Of a DNA stretch of 64,000 bases, positions 52,195-61,180 are shown piece by piece. The translations under genes were made by a program, and so were the position numbers. The notes below the pieces were generated by a model. The model was not told the DNA's origin. It saw nothing but the letters and a program-made list of their open reading frames with translations, and ran no database searches. Position 1 is the stretch's first letter. Each line of letters starts with the position of its first letter. The DNA is from Pseudobdellovibrionaceae bacterium. GTDB lineage: Bacteria > Bdellovibrionota > Bdellovibrionia > Bdellovibrionales > UBA1609. The DNA lies in NCBI GenBank assembly GCA_023898385.1, contig CP060220.1:310001-374000 (forward strand), written 5' to 3'.

Positions 52195-53341
52195 TAGAGC
52201 TATTAACTTATCGAAATCGCGAAGCTTTTTTCTGTTTGGAGCGCGTGGAACGGGAAAGACCAGTCTATTGCAACAGGAATTTGTCGGGCATCCCGGAGTG
52301 CTTTACATAGATCTTTTAAAGCCTTCGAAAGAGGATTTGTACCGGTTATATCCAGAGACCTTAGCTCACCAAATTGAAGCCGAAACCTTTGAGTGGGTCA
52401 TAGTGGATGAAATTCAGAAGCTTCCCAAACTATTGGACCTTGTTCATCATGCCATTGTTAACAAGCGACAGAAGTTTATTCTCACAGGATCCAGTGCGCG
52501 AAAACTAAAAAGGGGCGCTGCCAACTTGTTGGCCGGTCGAGCCAGTGTCTATCATCTTTATCCATTCACTGCTCGCGAGTTAGGCGACGATTTTGATCTT
52601 CAAACCGCGCTCGAGTGGGGGTTGTTGCCGGAGGTTTGGAATCTCAAGCAGGCGGGTGATCGAGCTGAAACATTGTATGCTTATGCTCTGACTTATTTAA
52701 AAGAAGAAGTGCAGGCCGAGCAGTTTGTTCGAAAGCTAGATCCATTTAGGAAGTTTTTAGAGGTGGCGGCTCAATCCAACGGAAAAATAGTTAATTTCTC
52801 AAAAATTGGAAACGATGTCGGAGTTGATACGACGACAGTACAAAACTATTTTTCAATTTTAGAGGACACGCTATTAGGTTTCATCCTACCGAGTTACCAC
52901 AAATCGGTACGTAAGCGGCAGCGTGAGGCTCCAAAATTTTATTTTTTTGATCCTGGCGTTGTTAGAGCATTGTCTCGAACTTTGGACGTACACCTGGTGC
53001 CAAAGACCTATGCCTACGGAGAGTCCTTTGAGCACTTCGTAATACTGGAAATTCGAAAATTGGCAGAGTATGCCCGAAAAAAGTGGGAGTTCTATTACCT
53101 TCGCACAAAAGATGATGTGGAGATTGACCTACTGATAGATATTCCGAAGCGACCCACTGTGTGTATTGAGATAAAATCAAGTTCACAAGTCACTCGATCT
53201 GACCTGAGAAGTTTTATTGCCATAAGTGCCGACATGAAAAACATCAGGGCCATATGTCTATCTAACGACCCTGTGAAGAAAAAAATAGACCACGTGGAGT
53301 GTTTCCACTGGCGAGAAGGCATAGAGCAGCTTGGCCTGTAG
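52187..53341 (+). CDS. AAA_14/DUF4143-type ATP-binding protein
   Basis: A 384-residue ATPase. Walker A GARGTGKTSLL (about 18-28), Walker B WVIVDEIQKLP (about 67-77), sensor GSSARKLKRG, and a C-terminal DUF4143 domain with nuclease-like features (DDVEIDLLIDIPKRPTVCIEIKSS, about 307-330; the final VEID...EIKSS resembles PD-(D/E)XK endonuclease strands). This family is common, often horizontally transferred and of unknown function. ATG at 52187 (six bases after a TTG at 52181). It is the only gene inside the direct-repeat pair and is likely a mobile cargo. Confidence 0.85.
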   Translation: MVNRAINLSKSRSFFLFGARGTGKTSLLQQEFVGHPGVLYIDLLKPSKEDLYRLYPETLAHQIEAETFEWVIVDEIQKLPKLLDLVHHAIVNKRQKFILTGSSARKLKRGAANLLAGRASVYHLYPFTARELGDDFDLQTALEWGLLPEVWNLKQAGDRAETLYAYALTYLKEEVQAEQFVRKLDPFRKFLEVAAQSNGKIVNFSKIGNDVGVDTTTVQNYFSILEDTLLGFILPSYHKSVRKRQREAPKFYFFDPGVVRALSRTLDVHLVPKTYAYGESFEHFVILEIRKLAEYARKKWEFYYLRTKDDVEIDLLIDIPKRPTVCIEIKSSSQVTRSDLRSFIAISADMKNIRAICLSNDPVKKKIDHVECFHWREGIEQLGL

Positions 53342-53453
53342 CTAGCCAATCTCAATTTTGCCCGCTGGCAGGTGCGATCTTGAAGGCTAGGGCCAATATC
53401 CAATGGGCGAAAGGTTTGTACCCCAATTTGTGGGTGATTTGCCTGTAAATTCG

Positions 53454-53490
53454 AGCTTTTTTAACGGATAGAAAGACCCGGCGTTGCATC
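53454..53490 (+). repeat. 37-bp direct repeat, right copy
   Basis: Exact copy of 51853-51889, in the gap between the ATPase gene and the exported gene at 53640. The 110 bases after it have short inverted segments (CCGCC/GGCGG) but no gene. Confidence 0.85.
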
Positions 53491-53639
53491 CGCCGACCGG
53501 TTGGGCGGAGCCCGGTCCCCAGGGCTTGAAACACTACAAATCAGACAGTCATTTATCATTTACAGAGTGGATTTGGTCAATTGACAACGTGCAACATGAA
53601 TGATAGTTCTGCCACACAAATTGGGTAAGGAGAACGTAA

Positions 53640-54977
53640 GTGGTTGTGCAAGGATTCCTTTGGGGGCTTTTTTTTCTATATTTGACATATCCCTCTTTGG
53701 CGCACGCTCAGGTTGGCTCTGAGGCCCCGCTTCGACTGGTTTCTCAGAACTGCCTATCTCTTTTGAGTAACGATCAATCTCTGCAGTCTTACTATGAAGA
53801 ACTCGGGCATGTGCTCGATTTATTGCATGAAAACCGCTATCGTGAGTTTCGCAACGAGGCCAAAACCTATGGTCACGTGGATTGGCGGCCACTTATTGAA
53901 AGCACCCAGCGACTGATTGAGCGGCAGTGGCTGAGCACTCAAATTGTAATGTTTTATGACTACGTGCTGGGGCGGCCCGTTCTTGAAATCGAGAGGCCTA
54001 AGACTTTGCCACGCACACCACTAGCAAAACAGCTCAATTCTTATTTTGAAAAGGGTTATCGAGTGATCTATGACCCCTTGGCCTTAGAATCTCCGGAACA
54101 ACGGCTACGGCGATTGCGTTCGTCCAATCGTGGTACTTACTTCTTGCTCCCATACAATGCGGCAGTGGATGAAAAAGAAAAAATTGTCTATATACCGGAA
54201 GATTTTTTCGTCGCCCCGTTTACGGGGGAGTCGCGAGTTTTTGATGTGAGTGGCGAAGCATTGATTGATCTTTATGATCGTTCGCAAGACAGTCTATTTT
54301 TATTTTACCTGCAAAATGACCATAATCGAACCGGTGATTTTTTTCGAAATCTATCGTTGTTGCTGAGCCTGGCCTCCCGGTGGGAGCAAGAGGGTGAGCA
54401 CTCATTGTTGCTGCATGAGGCTCGATACCGGGCCTATGAGGCCATGGTTTTTGTTGATGATGTGCTAGATAGTCTTGAGTTAATGATCGATGACCTCAGC
54501 TCCGACTTTCCGGTCACCACTATTGGTACATTTGTCACAGTGGAAGGTTTTGCTGTGGATTCTATGGTGGAGTTCACAGCCGACGGCCAGGATTCATTGA
54601 GTCTTGATCTGGTGTCGCCCCTGGAGCAAGAGGTGATTCACTTGCGGCTAGATGCTGAAGATCGGTACTTTCAATTATCATCGAATGAAAAGTTAATGTC
54701 TGCCGAGCGCTACAAAGAAAAAATGCAAGAATTGGAAAATCTAAATCAGATATTATTTAAATACGACAAATTGATCTACAAATTTGCCCTCGATCGAGCG
54801 CTTACAATCAAAGCGGTTTTAGGTGTGGTGAAAGCGGATTTGCGCGAAGCCCTAGATCTGATGGCAGACAGCAACGGTTCGCTTACAGATCAGGCCAGCC
54901 AGATAAAGGTAGTCGCCAAAAGAATCCGTCAGCAACTGATTCGGGCAGAGAAAAACCTTATACAAGAGGGGATCTGA
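53640..54977 (+). CDS. Exported protein, helical, unknown function
   Basis: A 445-residue protein from a GTG with AAGGAG upstream. Signal peptide FLWGLFFLYLTYPSLAHA, then mixed alpha/beta segments (FYDYVLGRPVLEIERP, RVIYDPLALESPEQRLRRLR) and C-terminal helices (EKMQELENLNQILFKYDK). No recognised domain; a Cys-poor protein. Converges with the second Glt-like locus across 76 bases. Confidence 0.5.
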   Translation: MVVQGFLWGLFFLYLTYPSLAHAQVGSEAPLRLVSQNCLSLLSNDQSLQSYYEELGHVLDLLHENRYREFRNEAKTYGHVDWRPLIESTQRLIERQWLSTQIVMFYDYVLGRPVLEIERPKTLPRTPLAKQLNSYFEKGYRVIYDPLALESPEQRLRRLRSSNRGTYFLLPYNAAVDEKEKIVYIPEDFFVAPFTGESRVFDVSGEALIDLYDRSQDSLFLFYLQNDHNRTGDFFRNLSLLLSLASRWEQEGEHSLLLHEARYRAYEAMVFVDDVLDSLELMIDDLSSDFPVTTIGTFVTVEGFAVDSMVEFTADGQDSLSLDLVSPLEQEVIHLRLDAEDRYFQLSSNEKLMSAERYKEKMQELENLNQILFKYDKLIYKFALDRALTIKAVLGVVKADLREALDLMADSNGSLTDQASQIKVVAKRIRQQLIRAEKNLIQEGI

Positions 54978-55000
54978 ATCCCATCTGTTCTTGGTCCTCG

Positions 55001-55023
55001 CGATGGCATTGCGGAGGCCATCG
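55001..55023. terminator. Hairpin between convergent genes
   Basis: CGATGGC (55001-55007) pairs with GCCATCG (55017-55023) around a nine-base loop, between the exported gene at 53640 and the VWA gene. It is followed by GCCAATTTAAAAT, so a weak terminator in the plus direction is possible. Confidence 0.4.
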
Positions 55024-55053
55024 GCCAATTTAAAATCTATCGATGCCTAAGTG

Positions 55054-56190
55054 TTACCGGTTCTTGCCATACCGTCTGGTATTGCCATTTTGAATATTCA
55101 CATATTCAACTTGAGTGTATGAAACAGTGATAGGCTCATCAATATTTGCACTCAATGACGGGTCCATTCGGACAATCACAGAAGCCGAATGAGGCTCGTA
55201 GGACCACAATTCCACGGACAATTCTTTTCCGCCAAGATAGACCACAAAGGGTTTGTTAAAATCTGGTCGACCATTGCGAAGTTTTAACCTTCGTGTGGTG
55301 ACCTTTTCCCAAAGATCGTTGCCAATCTCAGCTAACGTTTCACCAAAGTCAGCTTGGCAGAGACTCAGCATCATCCCGCCAGAAACCGCCAAAAGCTCCT
55401 CAATTCGAACGGGATTTTCTGCATCCTCAGGTCGCACGTCATAGTCTTTATTGCAGTGAGGTTCGTTGGATGGAGAAATCACACCGTAGGTGGCCACTTT
55501 AAGTTGGGAATCGGGCGGCACCAAGCCTTTAAGGTAGGCGTTGAATTGACTCACACTCATGTCTAGGCTTTGATCTTCGGCGTCGGTAACAAAAATCACA
55601 GCTTTATGAGCGATTTCTCGACGGAAACCCGAATTAGCTCCCCTGGCCAAATCGCCGTCGCTAAATGCTGCAACAACAGGTGAAAAAGACTCTTCCCAAC
55701 GGGGCCCGCCTTTATTTGGAGCCACGGTGCCTATTAACAAAGTCTTCTCGAGAGATTCGATCAAATTGTCAGTTTGGTTTGTGATGTATCTAGCATCACC
55801 CACTGACGAACCCGATACGGGTCGAAGCTCCCCATTTCGATAGTTGGGCTTGCCGGGGTATCTGGTTTTGTATTCATCAGTAGAAAATTTTCTTGTGTCA
55901 TAAACAGAGGTGACGCCAATGTGAAAATCAATAAAATCTTGGCGTGCAAAATTTTTCACAAAACTGTCAATATTTTCACTCAAACGTTTTTGATGAGTGG
56001 TCATACTGTGCGAGTTGTCGATAACAAAAAGAATGTCAACCCGAGGATTTATAGAGCTTTCAACAGCAGGAAAGGACTCCGTTTCAGCCTTAAACTGTTG
56101 ACTTCTCGGCATGACCTGGGGCGAGGGGTTGCCGCAGGCAACCAGATTTAAACCTATTAAACCTGCAAATATTAGTTTTAGATTTCTCAT
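55054..56190 (-). CDS. VWA-domain lipoprotein (Glt-like locus 2)
   Basis: A 378-residue lipoprotein (LIFAGLIGLNLVACG, Cys 18). VWA domain about 48-260: VDILFVIDNSHSM with MIDAS Asp-x-Ser-x-Ser, GVTSVYD, and VIFVTDAEDQSL with the MIDAS Asp. The start ATG (56190) overlaps the TGA of the TPR gene (ATGA), which settles it over an upstream ATG at 56211. A beta-rich tail (VEYVNIQNGNTRRYG) follows. Last gene of locus 2; counterpart of the VWA protein at 31616, but shorter and without calcium repeats. Confidence 0.82.
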   Translation of the reverse strand: MRNLKLIFAGLIGLNLVACGNPSPQVMPRSQQFKAETESFPAVESSINPRVDILFVIDNSHSMTTHQKRLSENIDSFVKNFARQDFIDFHIGVTSVYDTRKFSTDEYKTRYPGKPNYRNGELRPVSGSSVGDARYITNQTDNLIESLEKTLLIGTVAPNKGGPRWEESFSPVVAAFSDGDLARGANSGFRREIAHKAVIFVTDAEDQSLDMSVSQFNAYLKGLVPPDSQLKVATYGVISPSNEPHCNKDYDVRPEDAENPVRIEELLAVSGGMMLSLCQADFGETLAEIGNDLWEKVTTRRLKLRNGRPDFNKPFVVYLGGKELSVELWSYEPHSASVIVRMDPSLSANIDEPITVSYTQVEYVNIQNGNTRRYGKNR

Positions 56191-57686
56191 AACATTTGAC
56201 CTTTCTTCCAAGGACAGTTGTTGATATTCACTTCGTAATTGTCCAGCTCATCCATCCACACTTCGGTGGTCACTGGAAACTGCAGTTTGTCGGCTGATTT
56301 TACCAGCGGTTGTTTGGCTGGCTTAACGCTGACATTTTTCTCAGACAAATGAATTTGTTGAATGATTTCGGCTTCTACGATGTGCATTTTTTGAATGATC
56401 TTGCTGACATCATTTAACTCTTGTTTTGCCAAAAAGCTTAAACGATTTTGGGCCTTTTTTATAGACTGGCTTGAAAGTTCATAGATATCGGCAATTTCGC
56501 CAGCAAATTCATTGTTTTGATTAAACTTGGTCGTCAGAATATGTTTTTCAGTCTGCAGGCCTCTATAACGGGCAAGATATTCTTTTAAATATAAATCCCG
56601 ATGAAAGTTTCTAGGCAGGTAATGAACATCGCTGCCTAGGTTTTCCCATTTAAGGTCAACATTTGAAAAAATGCTTGAAAATTTATCCCAACTTCGGTTC
56701 TTGCCCGTGTTTGCTAAATCTTGAAGAGAGGCAATGCGATCTCTTAAAAGAGACTTAAATTCACCTAAAGTTTGAGAGGCGCCGGCGTAGTTGCAAATCT
56801 TAAGTTGAGCGAAACTCTGTAGAAAATAAGGTTCGGCGCCCACTTGCGGTGTGAAAACGGGGGCTAAAACAGTTTTTAACTGTGCCAATGTCTTATCGGG
56901 TTCATCCAATCGCAAATAAGCCCAGGCCTTTTCCTCTAGAGATTCAAGCCAATAATCCGAAGACTTCTTCACTTTGTCATACTCGTAAATGGCTTTTTGA
57001 AGCTGACCTGATTGATAGTAGCCACGAGCCTGAGTCATATGAAGAAGATCAAAATCAATGATCGTAGGGTCAAGATCTTGGGCGTGATTGAGGTGCCAGT
57101 GGGCCTCAGCCTCTTGGTTGATAAGAGTTTTAGCTAAAGCCAATTGCCAATGAAGCCAGGCTTTTTGCGAAGAATTCAATTGAGTGCTCTGGATCTTCTT
57201 TTCAAACTGTCGAACATCCCGTGCTGTGGGAAGAAAGAAGTGTCCACTGAGCGACTGAGCACCCCAGCCCTTTAAATGTGGAAATACGAGGCTCCATTTC
57301 TTTGCAGTCCGAGAAGTAACAAATGAAAAGCCCGCGTGATCGCGAGGGATGGTGTTTGTTAATATTTCGCGAAGACGTGGCGATATTTTCTGAGGTTGAG
57401 CTATTGAAAATAGTTTGTGGGTGGCTGAAACCTCAAGGGCATTTTTGTAGAGTACAATTGAATACATAGCCACACCATCGGCAGTGCGTGAAAATCGTGA
57501 CTTGCCGAAACTCGATGGCCAGAGTTTAAGGGCTTGGGGATACTCACCTTTGTTCATGTGCGTGAGCACTTGTTTTTGTGTTTCTGTTTGCGGAAACACA
57601 AAATCAAAGTTTGCTGCCAGTGAGCTGATAGAAACAAATATCAACAAGCTAGAAATTGCAGCATTCGCTTTTAGCCAGTGGTTCAT
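56187..57686 (-). CDS. Exported TPR-like protein, 499 residues (Glt-like locus 2)
   Basis: Signal peptide ISSLLIFVSISSLAA, then helical repeats including LLHMTQARGYYQSGQLQKAI and LEEKAWAYLRLDEPDKTLAQ. Terminal WMDELDNYEVNINNCPWKKG matches the WLDELGQYKV end of 35820-37322. Both proteins share the LExAW block followed by EPYFLQSFAQLKICNYAGAS-like segment. ATGA overlaps at both ends, so it is translated by coupling with the barrel and VWA genes. Paralogue of the locus 1 protein. Confidence 0.7.
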   Translation of the reverse strand: MNHWLKANAAISSLLIFVSISSLAANFDFVFPQTETQKQVLTHMNKGEYPQALKLWPSSFGKSRFSRTADGVAMYSIVLYKNALEVSATHKLFSIAQPQKISPRLREILTNTIPRDHAGFSFVTSRTAKKWSLVFPHLKGWGAQSLSGHFFLPTARDVRQFEKKIQSTQLNSSQKAWLHWQLALAKTLINQEAEAHWHLNHAQDLDPTIIDFDLLHMTQARGYYQSGQLQKAIYEYDKVKKSSDYWLESLEEKAWAYLRLDEPDKTLAQLKTVLAPVFTPQVGAEPYFLQSFAQLKICNYAGASQTLGEFKSLLRDRIASLQDLANTGKNRSWDKFSSIFSNVDLKWENLGSDVHYLPRNFHRDLYLKEYLARYRGLQTEKHILTTKFNQNNEFAGEIADIYELSSQSIKKAQNRLSFLAKQELNDVSKIIQKMHIVEAEIIQQIHLSEKNVSVKPAKQPLVKSADKLQFPVTTEVWMDELDNYEVNINNCPWKKGQML

Positions 57687-58399
57687 AACAAAAACCCCAA
57701 CGTGGCCGTCAATACACCGGAATGAACGGGACGGGCTGTGCCATAGACGGACTCTTGATAGTTTTCATACCGCGCTTCAAACCGAGAAGAAATGTGTTGA
57801 GACATCCACATGCCCACACCCGCACCTACAGTCAGGGCCGAAGTGGAACCTGAAGCCAAATTCATTTGCCCGCCACCAACGAGGCCGTAAATATCAAATT
57901 GGGTGACGGCCACATCAAACAAATTCAACTTTCCATAAATAGGATACCAGTTCAAAACAACCATGGTGCTATCAATGCGATAATCAAAAGCCGGAGCCGT
58001 ATAAATGTCGTTAGCGAGATCTCTGGCGGCGGCCTGTTCCACGCGATATATGCCTTCAGAGTTTAACTGGTTGTAGCTTTTTGAATAGCGCACACCCATG
58101 GACCAGCGGGGAGTGATGTGAAAATCAATATTGGCACCAAGGTTTTGTGTATCTAAGTAACTGCTGGCTGAGGTGACAAGGGCACCAGACACACCGAGCT
58201 CAAACCGAAGTGATCGGTCTACAATACGGTTTTGGACGATACGAGTGCGGTTTTTTGTATCATAATACTTAGCGCGTTCAATGAGGGATTTGTTGCCGCC
58301 CAAAGAGTCCAAATCTTTTAACAGATTCACGTCTTTGGCCGAAGCCGTGGAGGCAAAAAACAAAACCAATAATGTGAGTTTAATGTTTAGATTTTTCAT
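57683..58399 (-). CDS. Outer-membrane beta-barrel protein (Glt-like locus 2)
   Basis: A 238-residue protein; the ATG at 58399 has AAGGAG upstream and lies two bases after the stop of the preceding gene. Signal LTLLVLFFASTASA, then barrel strands RIVQNRIVDRSLRFELGVSG, LGANIDFHITPRWSMGVRYS and ISSRFEARYENYQESVYG, with a C-terminal strand LTATLGFLL ending in a hydrophobic residue. The VQNRxxxxxxRFEL pattern fits TIGR04565 barrels better than the locus 1 paralogue does. Counterpart of 35114-35815. Confidence 0.75.
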   Translation of the reverse strand: MKNLNIKLTLLVLFFASTASAKDVNLLKDLDSLGGNKSLIERAKYYDTKNRTRIVQNRIVDRSLRFELGVSGALVTSASSYLDTQNLGANIDFHITPRWSMGVRYSKSYNQLNSEGIYRVEQAAARDLANDIYTAPAFDYRIDSTMVVLNWYPIYGKLNLFDVAVTQFDIYGLVGGGQMNLASGSTSALTVGAGVGMWMSQHISSRFEARYENYQESVYGTARPVHSGVLTATLGFLL

Positions 58400-58401
58400 G
58401 A

Positions 58402-59688
58402 TTAGGCTCCTTGCCCCGCAGCCGCACAAAGGCTGTTGTCAATTTCAAAGGCCTTTTTCACCGACGAATGGGCCTCGCTGTCAGTAGTGTTTTTTGCTTT
58501 GATTTCAACGGTTTCTTTATGATTCTTTTTGCCGCAAAGGGGTTTAAAGGCCACCACACATTCAACTTGCGAGGCCTGCGAGCCAGCCTTACAGGCTGTT
58601 TCAGGAGCGTGCATTTTTTCCCCAAGCTTCGCGAATTGCTGGATGGACTCCTCTAAAACTTCAACCTGTCCTCGACCATCTGGAGCGTAGGCGGAGAAGG
58701 TGATCACATTGAGTGCGCCTGCAAATAGTTTTATAGTCTCTTTTCCCGAGGCGAAGGAGAATACGGGCTTTTTCGGAGCAAACTTGATTTCAAGCTTTAT
58801 CAATTCTTCCGGGCTGCTGGTTCCGGCAGAGGGGTTAAATGCCTTTACTAGAAATCGCGAAATCAATGAGGCTGCTTTTGGGTCTTTTTGGCAAGTGCGA
58901 TCGTTCAATTGGGTGGGAACGGACTGCGCATTGGTGTCGACCGTGTAGCTGAAAACCCACGATTGAGTGTCTTCACTCCAAATGGGGTTGTTGTTTGATG
59001 GGTATATAAAAGACGCGCCATTGGCCACACATTTTTGGCCAGTGCCCATAACTACCACACGGGGTTTGTTTTGGGCGTGGGTGCCAGGTGCTTTTACATT
59101 CACCTGAAATGCGCTCTGATCACCTTCGTTAACCGTGATATGGGAGGTGGACAATTCAACAACTGGCGGTTTGTCAGATCGACGTACACTTATGGGGATT
59201 CGACGGCGCTTGTCTAGCCTCGAGATAAGCGCTTCAGCAGATCGATTTTTTTGTTCATCAACATCATGGTATCCCGTTGGAACAAGTTCCACTTCGATTT
59301 CGTGTTGTCGGTCGTATTGACCTGGATCTATGAAGTTTGTATTTGGTTTCCAAGTCAGATTCCAAGTGTTGGGAGTTGTTGGATCAGCTTGAAAGACGGC
59401 GCCTGCTGGTAAATAGAAGGCTTTTAGGTTAAAACTCACTTGATCGTAAATGTAGGCTCGGATCTTAAATGTGGATTCTTCGCCCTCGACAAAGTTAATG
59501 TCGTTATCAGGTATCACTTGCATGTAATCGGAGCCCACGGTGGCTTGTGGCATTTTTTCAGCAGTTTGTTCAGCCACGAGGTCTGGGTAGAAGTCGTAGT
59601 CTTTTACGGGATTTGAACCGCTATCAGTGCAGCCCACCACCGCAAGTAAGGTAGTCAGTGTAAATATATAGTTAATTGAGGCTTTCAT
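58402..59688 (-). CDS. Lipoprotein with Ig-like repeats (Glt-like locus 2)
   Basis: A 428-residue lipoprotein (YIFTLTTLLAVVGC, Cys 20). Mature part contains repeated Ig/cadherin-like beta modules: INFVEGEESTFKIRAYIYDQ (about 65-84), VELSTSHITVNEGDQSAFQV (about 175-195) and VFSFASGKETIKLFAGALNV. Four cysteines in the C-terminal part probably pair. No equivalent gene in locus 1, which has a subtilase at the comparable place next to the barrel. Starts 14 bases after the TonB-like gene. Confidence 0.65.
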   Translation of the reverse strand: MKASINYIFTLTTLLAVVGCTDSGSNPVKDYDFYPDLVAEQTAEKMPQATVGSDYMQVIPDNDINFVEGEESTFKIRAYIYDQVSFNLKAFYLPAGAVFQADPTTPNTWNLTWKPNTNFIDPGQYDRQHEIEVELVPTGYHDVDEQKNRSAEALISRLDKRRRIPISVRRSDKPPVVELSTSHITVNEGDQSAFQVNVKAPGTHAQNKPRVVVMGTGQKCVANGASFIYPSNNNPIWSEDTQSWVFSYTVDTNAQSVPTQLNDRTCQKDPKAASLISRFLVKAFNPSAGTSSPEELIKLEIKFAPKKPVFSFASGKETIKLFAGALNVITFSAYAPDGRGQVEVLEESIQQFAKLGEKMHAPETACKAGSQASQVECVVAFKPLCGKKNHKETVEIKAKNTTDSEAHSSVKKAFEIDNSLCAAAGQGA

Positions 59689-59702
59689 TCGACTTTCTCC
59701 TT

Positions 59703-60917
59703 TTAACCCTGGCTCACTCGTTTAAATGTGAACGGGTATTCCACTTTCACATTGACGTCGCCAACCGGCTTTGGAAACTTCCAAGATCTTAACTTTTGAA
59801 CAATGCAGTTTTCTACAGTGCTTGAACCAACACTTGTTTGTGACACTCTTGCGGTACTCACGTAGCCTTGAGTGCCGATTACGAATTTGACATCAATTCG
59901 TCCCTTAAGGCTGGGCTTCACTTGTAGGCCCTTTTCATAACAATAGACGATTTGTCCTTGGTGGCGGCGAATGACCTCAGCCACTTGGTCGCGATCTAGC
60001 CCTCCGTAAACAGAGGCCATTTCTTCAAGGGGCTGTACGTATTGGCTGGAGGCGCCGCTAAGGCTGATTCGGCCATAGCCGGATTTTCCGCCGCCTTGTC
60101 CTTTGGTTCCGTAACCACCAGCGCCGTAGGCTTTACTTCCTGGTCCCACATTGGTGGCAACAAGACCCTTACTATAGATACTGGTCTGACTGCCGCCGCT
60201 GCCCTGACGGCCACCGCGGCCCACGCCAGATGTGGCGTTGGCAGCGCCAAGATTGATGCCACCCTTAGCTTTTCCGGTGGTGAGCTGCCCCAAAACATCG
60301 AGGGCACCCATGCTAGAAATATTTTGTTTTTTGTTTTTCGATACCGATTTTTTGGCCGTTCGAATCACTCGCCGTGTTGTCTTTTTTGTCACTTTATTTT
60401 TGGCAATAGGTCTTTGTGTGCGAACCACTTTTTCAGGGCTTAGATCCACTGTAGGTGCTTCAGGGCGTTGTTTGAAGATTGTCACCACTTGCGGTTCGTC
60501 CGTTTGTTTTTTGCTGGGCGAAAAATAGGCAAACAATAAAAAGATCAGCAACAGAGTCATATGGCCCAATGCTGTGTAACGTAAGATTTCTTTAAAGCGA
60601 GAGTTATTCTCCGGAGCAAGAGAGATGTCTTTTGAAAGCGTTTGCACGGTGGCCACTTTTCTTAGATAACCCACGCCAGCCACAGGAACGGAATTTTCGG
60701 CACCTAGGGTTTTTTGCGAAATCTTTGAAAGCAATTGATAGCTGACATCGTTGTTATCTAGCTCTGTGGTGTCGGCCAGTAATTCCACTCTTTTTGAGTC
60801 CAGGCGGTAAACTAAAGCGGCTTGTTCGGTGTGCATTTCATAAGTGCGCACGGTTTGACCACTTAGATTTTGTAGCGCTAAAAGCGTCGGTTTTGCCGTT
60901 GAGCGGTTGTTTTTCAT
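59703..60917 (-). CDS. TonB-like protein with AgmX/PglI C-terminal domain (Glt-like locus 2)
   Basis: A 404-residue inner-membrane protein. Cytoplasmic N-terminus of about 115 residues (beta-rich, not an obvious FHA), one membrane helix (TALGHMTLLLIFLLFAYFS, about 115-133), basic linker (VTKKTTRRVIRTAKKS), a Gly-rich region of about 90 residues (YGAGGYGTKGQGGGKSGYGR) and a C-terminal AgmX/PglI domain (LDRDQVAEVIRRHQGQIVYC, LKGRIDVKFVIGTQGYVSTA). Paralogue of 40692-42668 in its C-terminal half. Overlaps the small gene by four bases (ATGA). Confidence 0.8.
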   Translation of the reverse strand: MKNNRSTAKPTLLALQNLSGQTVRTYEMHTEQAALVYRLDSKRVELLADTTELDNNDVSYQLLSKISQKTLGAENSVPVAGVGYLRKVATVQTLSKDISLAPENNSRFKEILRYTALGHMTLLLIFLLFAYFSPSKKQTDEPQVVTIFKQRPEAPTVDLSPEKVVRTQRPIAKNKVTKKTTRRVIRTAKKSVSKNKKQNISSMGALDVLGQLTTGKAKGGINLGAANATSGVGRGGRQGSGGSQTSIYSKGLVATNVGPGSKAYGAGGYGTKGQGGGKSGYGRISLSGASSQYVQPLEEMASVYGGLDRDQVAEVIRRHQGQIVYCYEKGLQVKPSLKGRIDVKFVIGTQGYVSTARVSQTSVGSSTVENCIVQKLRSWKFPKPVGDVNVKVEYPFTFKRVSQG

Positions 60918-61180
60918 TTTCGCACCACGTCTTTCTTGATTCTATCTTTAAAGTCGAGACGCATGCCGAGAAGTTCCTCTAACAGCTTGTCGTCTTCAAC
61001 TTCAGCCAGGGCTTCATCTCGAACTTTATATTTTCCTCGTAAGCTCATTTCGTGAAATTTCATCTCTGTCTGTAGCTTTTCTTGGGCTGTCTTTCTTGAA
61101 GTGGATTTCTTTTTCTGTGTTGATGCGAGGACAGGCATAGTTAAAGTCAATGTTAAAAGAAAAGATATTACTTGTCTCAT
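60914..61180 (-). CDS. Small exported protein (Glt-like locus 2)
   Basis: An 88-residue protein with signal peptide (ISFLLTLTLTMPVLA) and a charged helical mature part (LRGKYKVRDEALAEVEDDKL). Its ATG overlaps the large TPR stop (ATGA) and its stop overlaps the TonB-like gene, so it is a genuine operon member. No counterpart seen in locus 1. Function unknown; perhaps a small periplasmic subunit of the complex. Confidence 0.65.
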   Translation of the reverse strand: MRQVISFLLTLTLTMPVLASTQKKKSTSRKTAQEKLQTEMKFHEMSLRGKYKVRDEALAEVEDDKLLEELLGMRLDFKDRIKKDVVRK

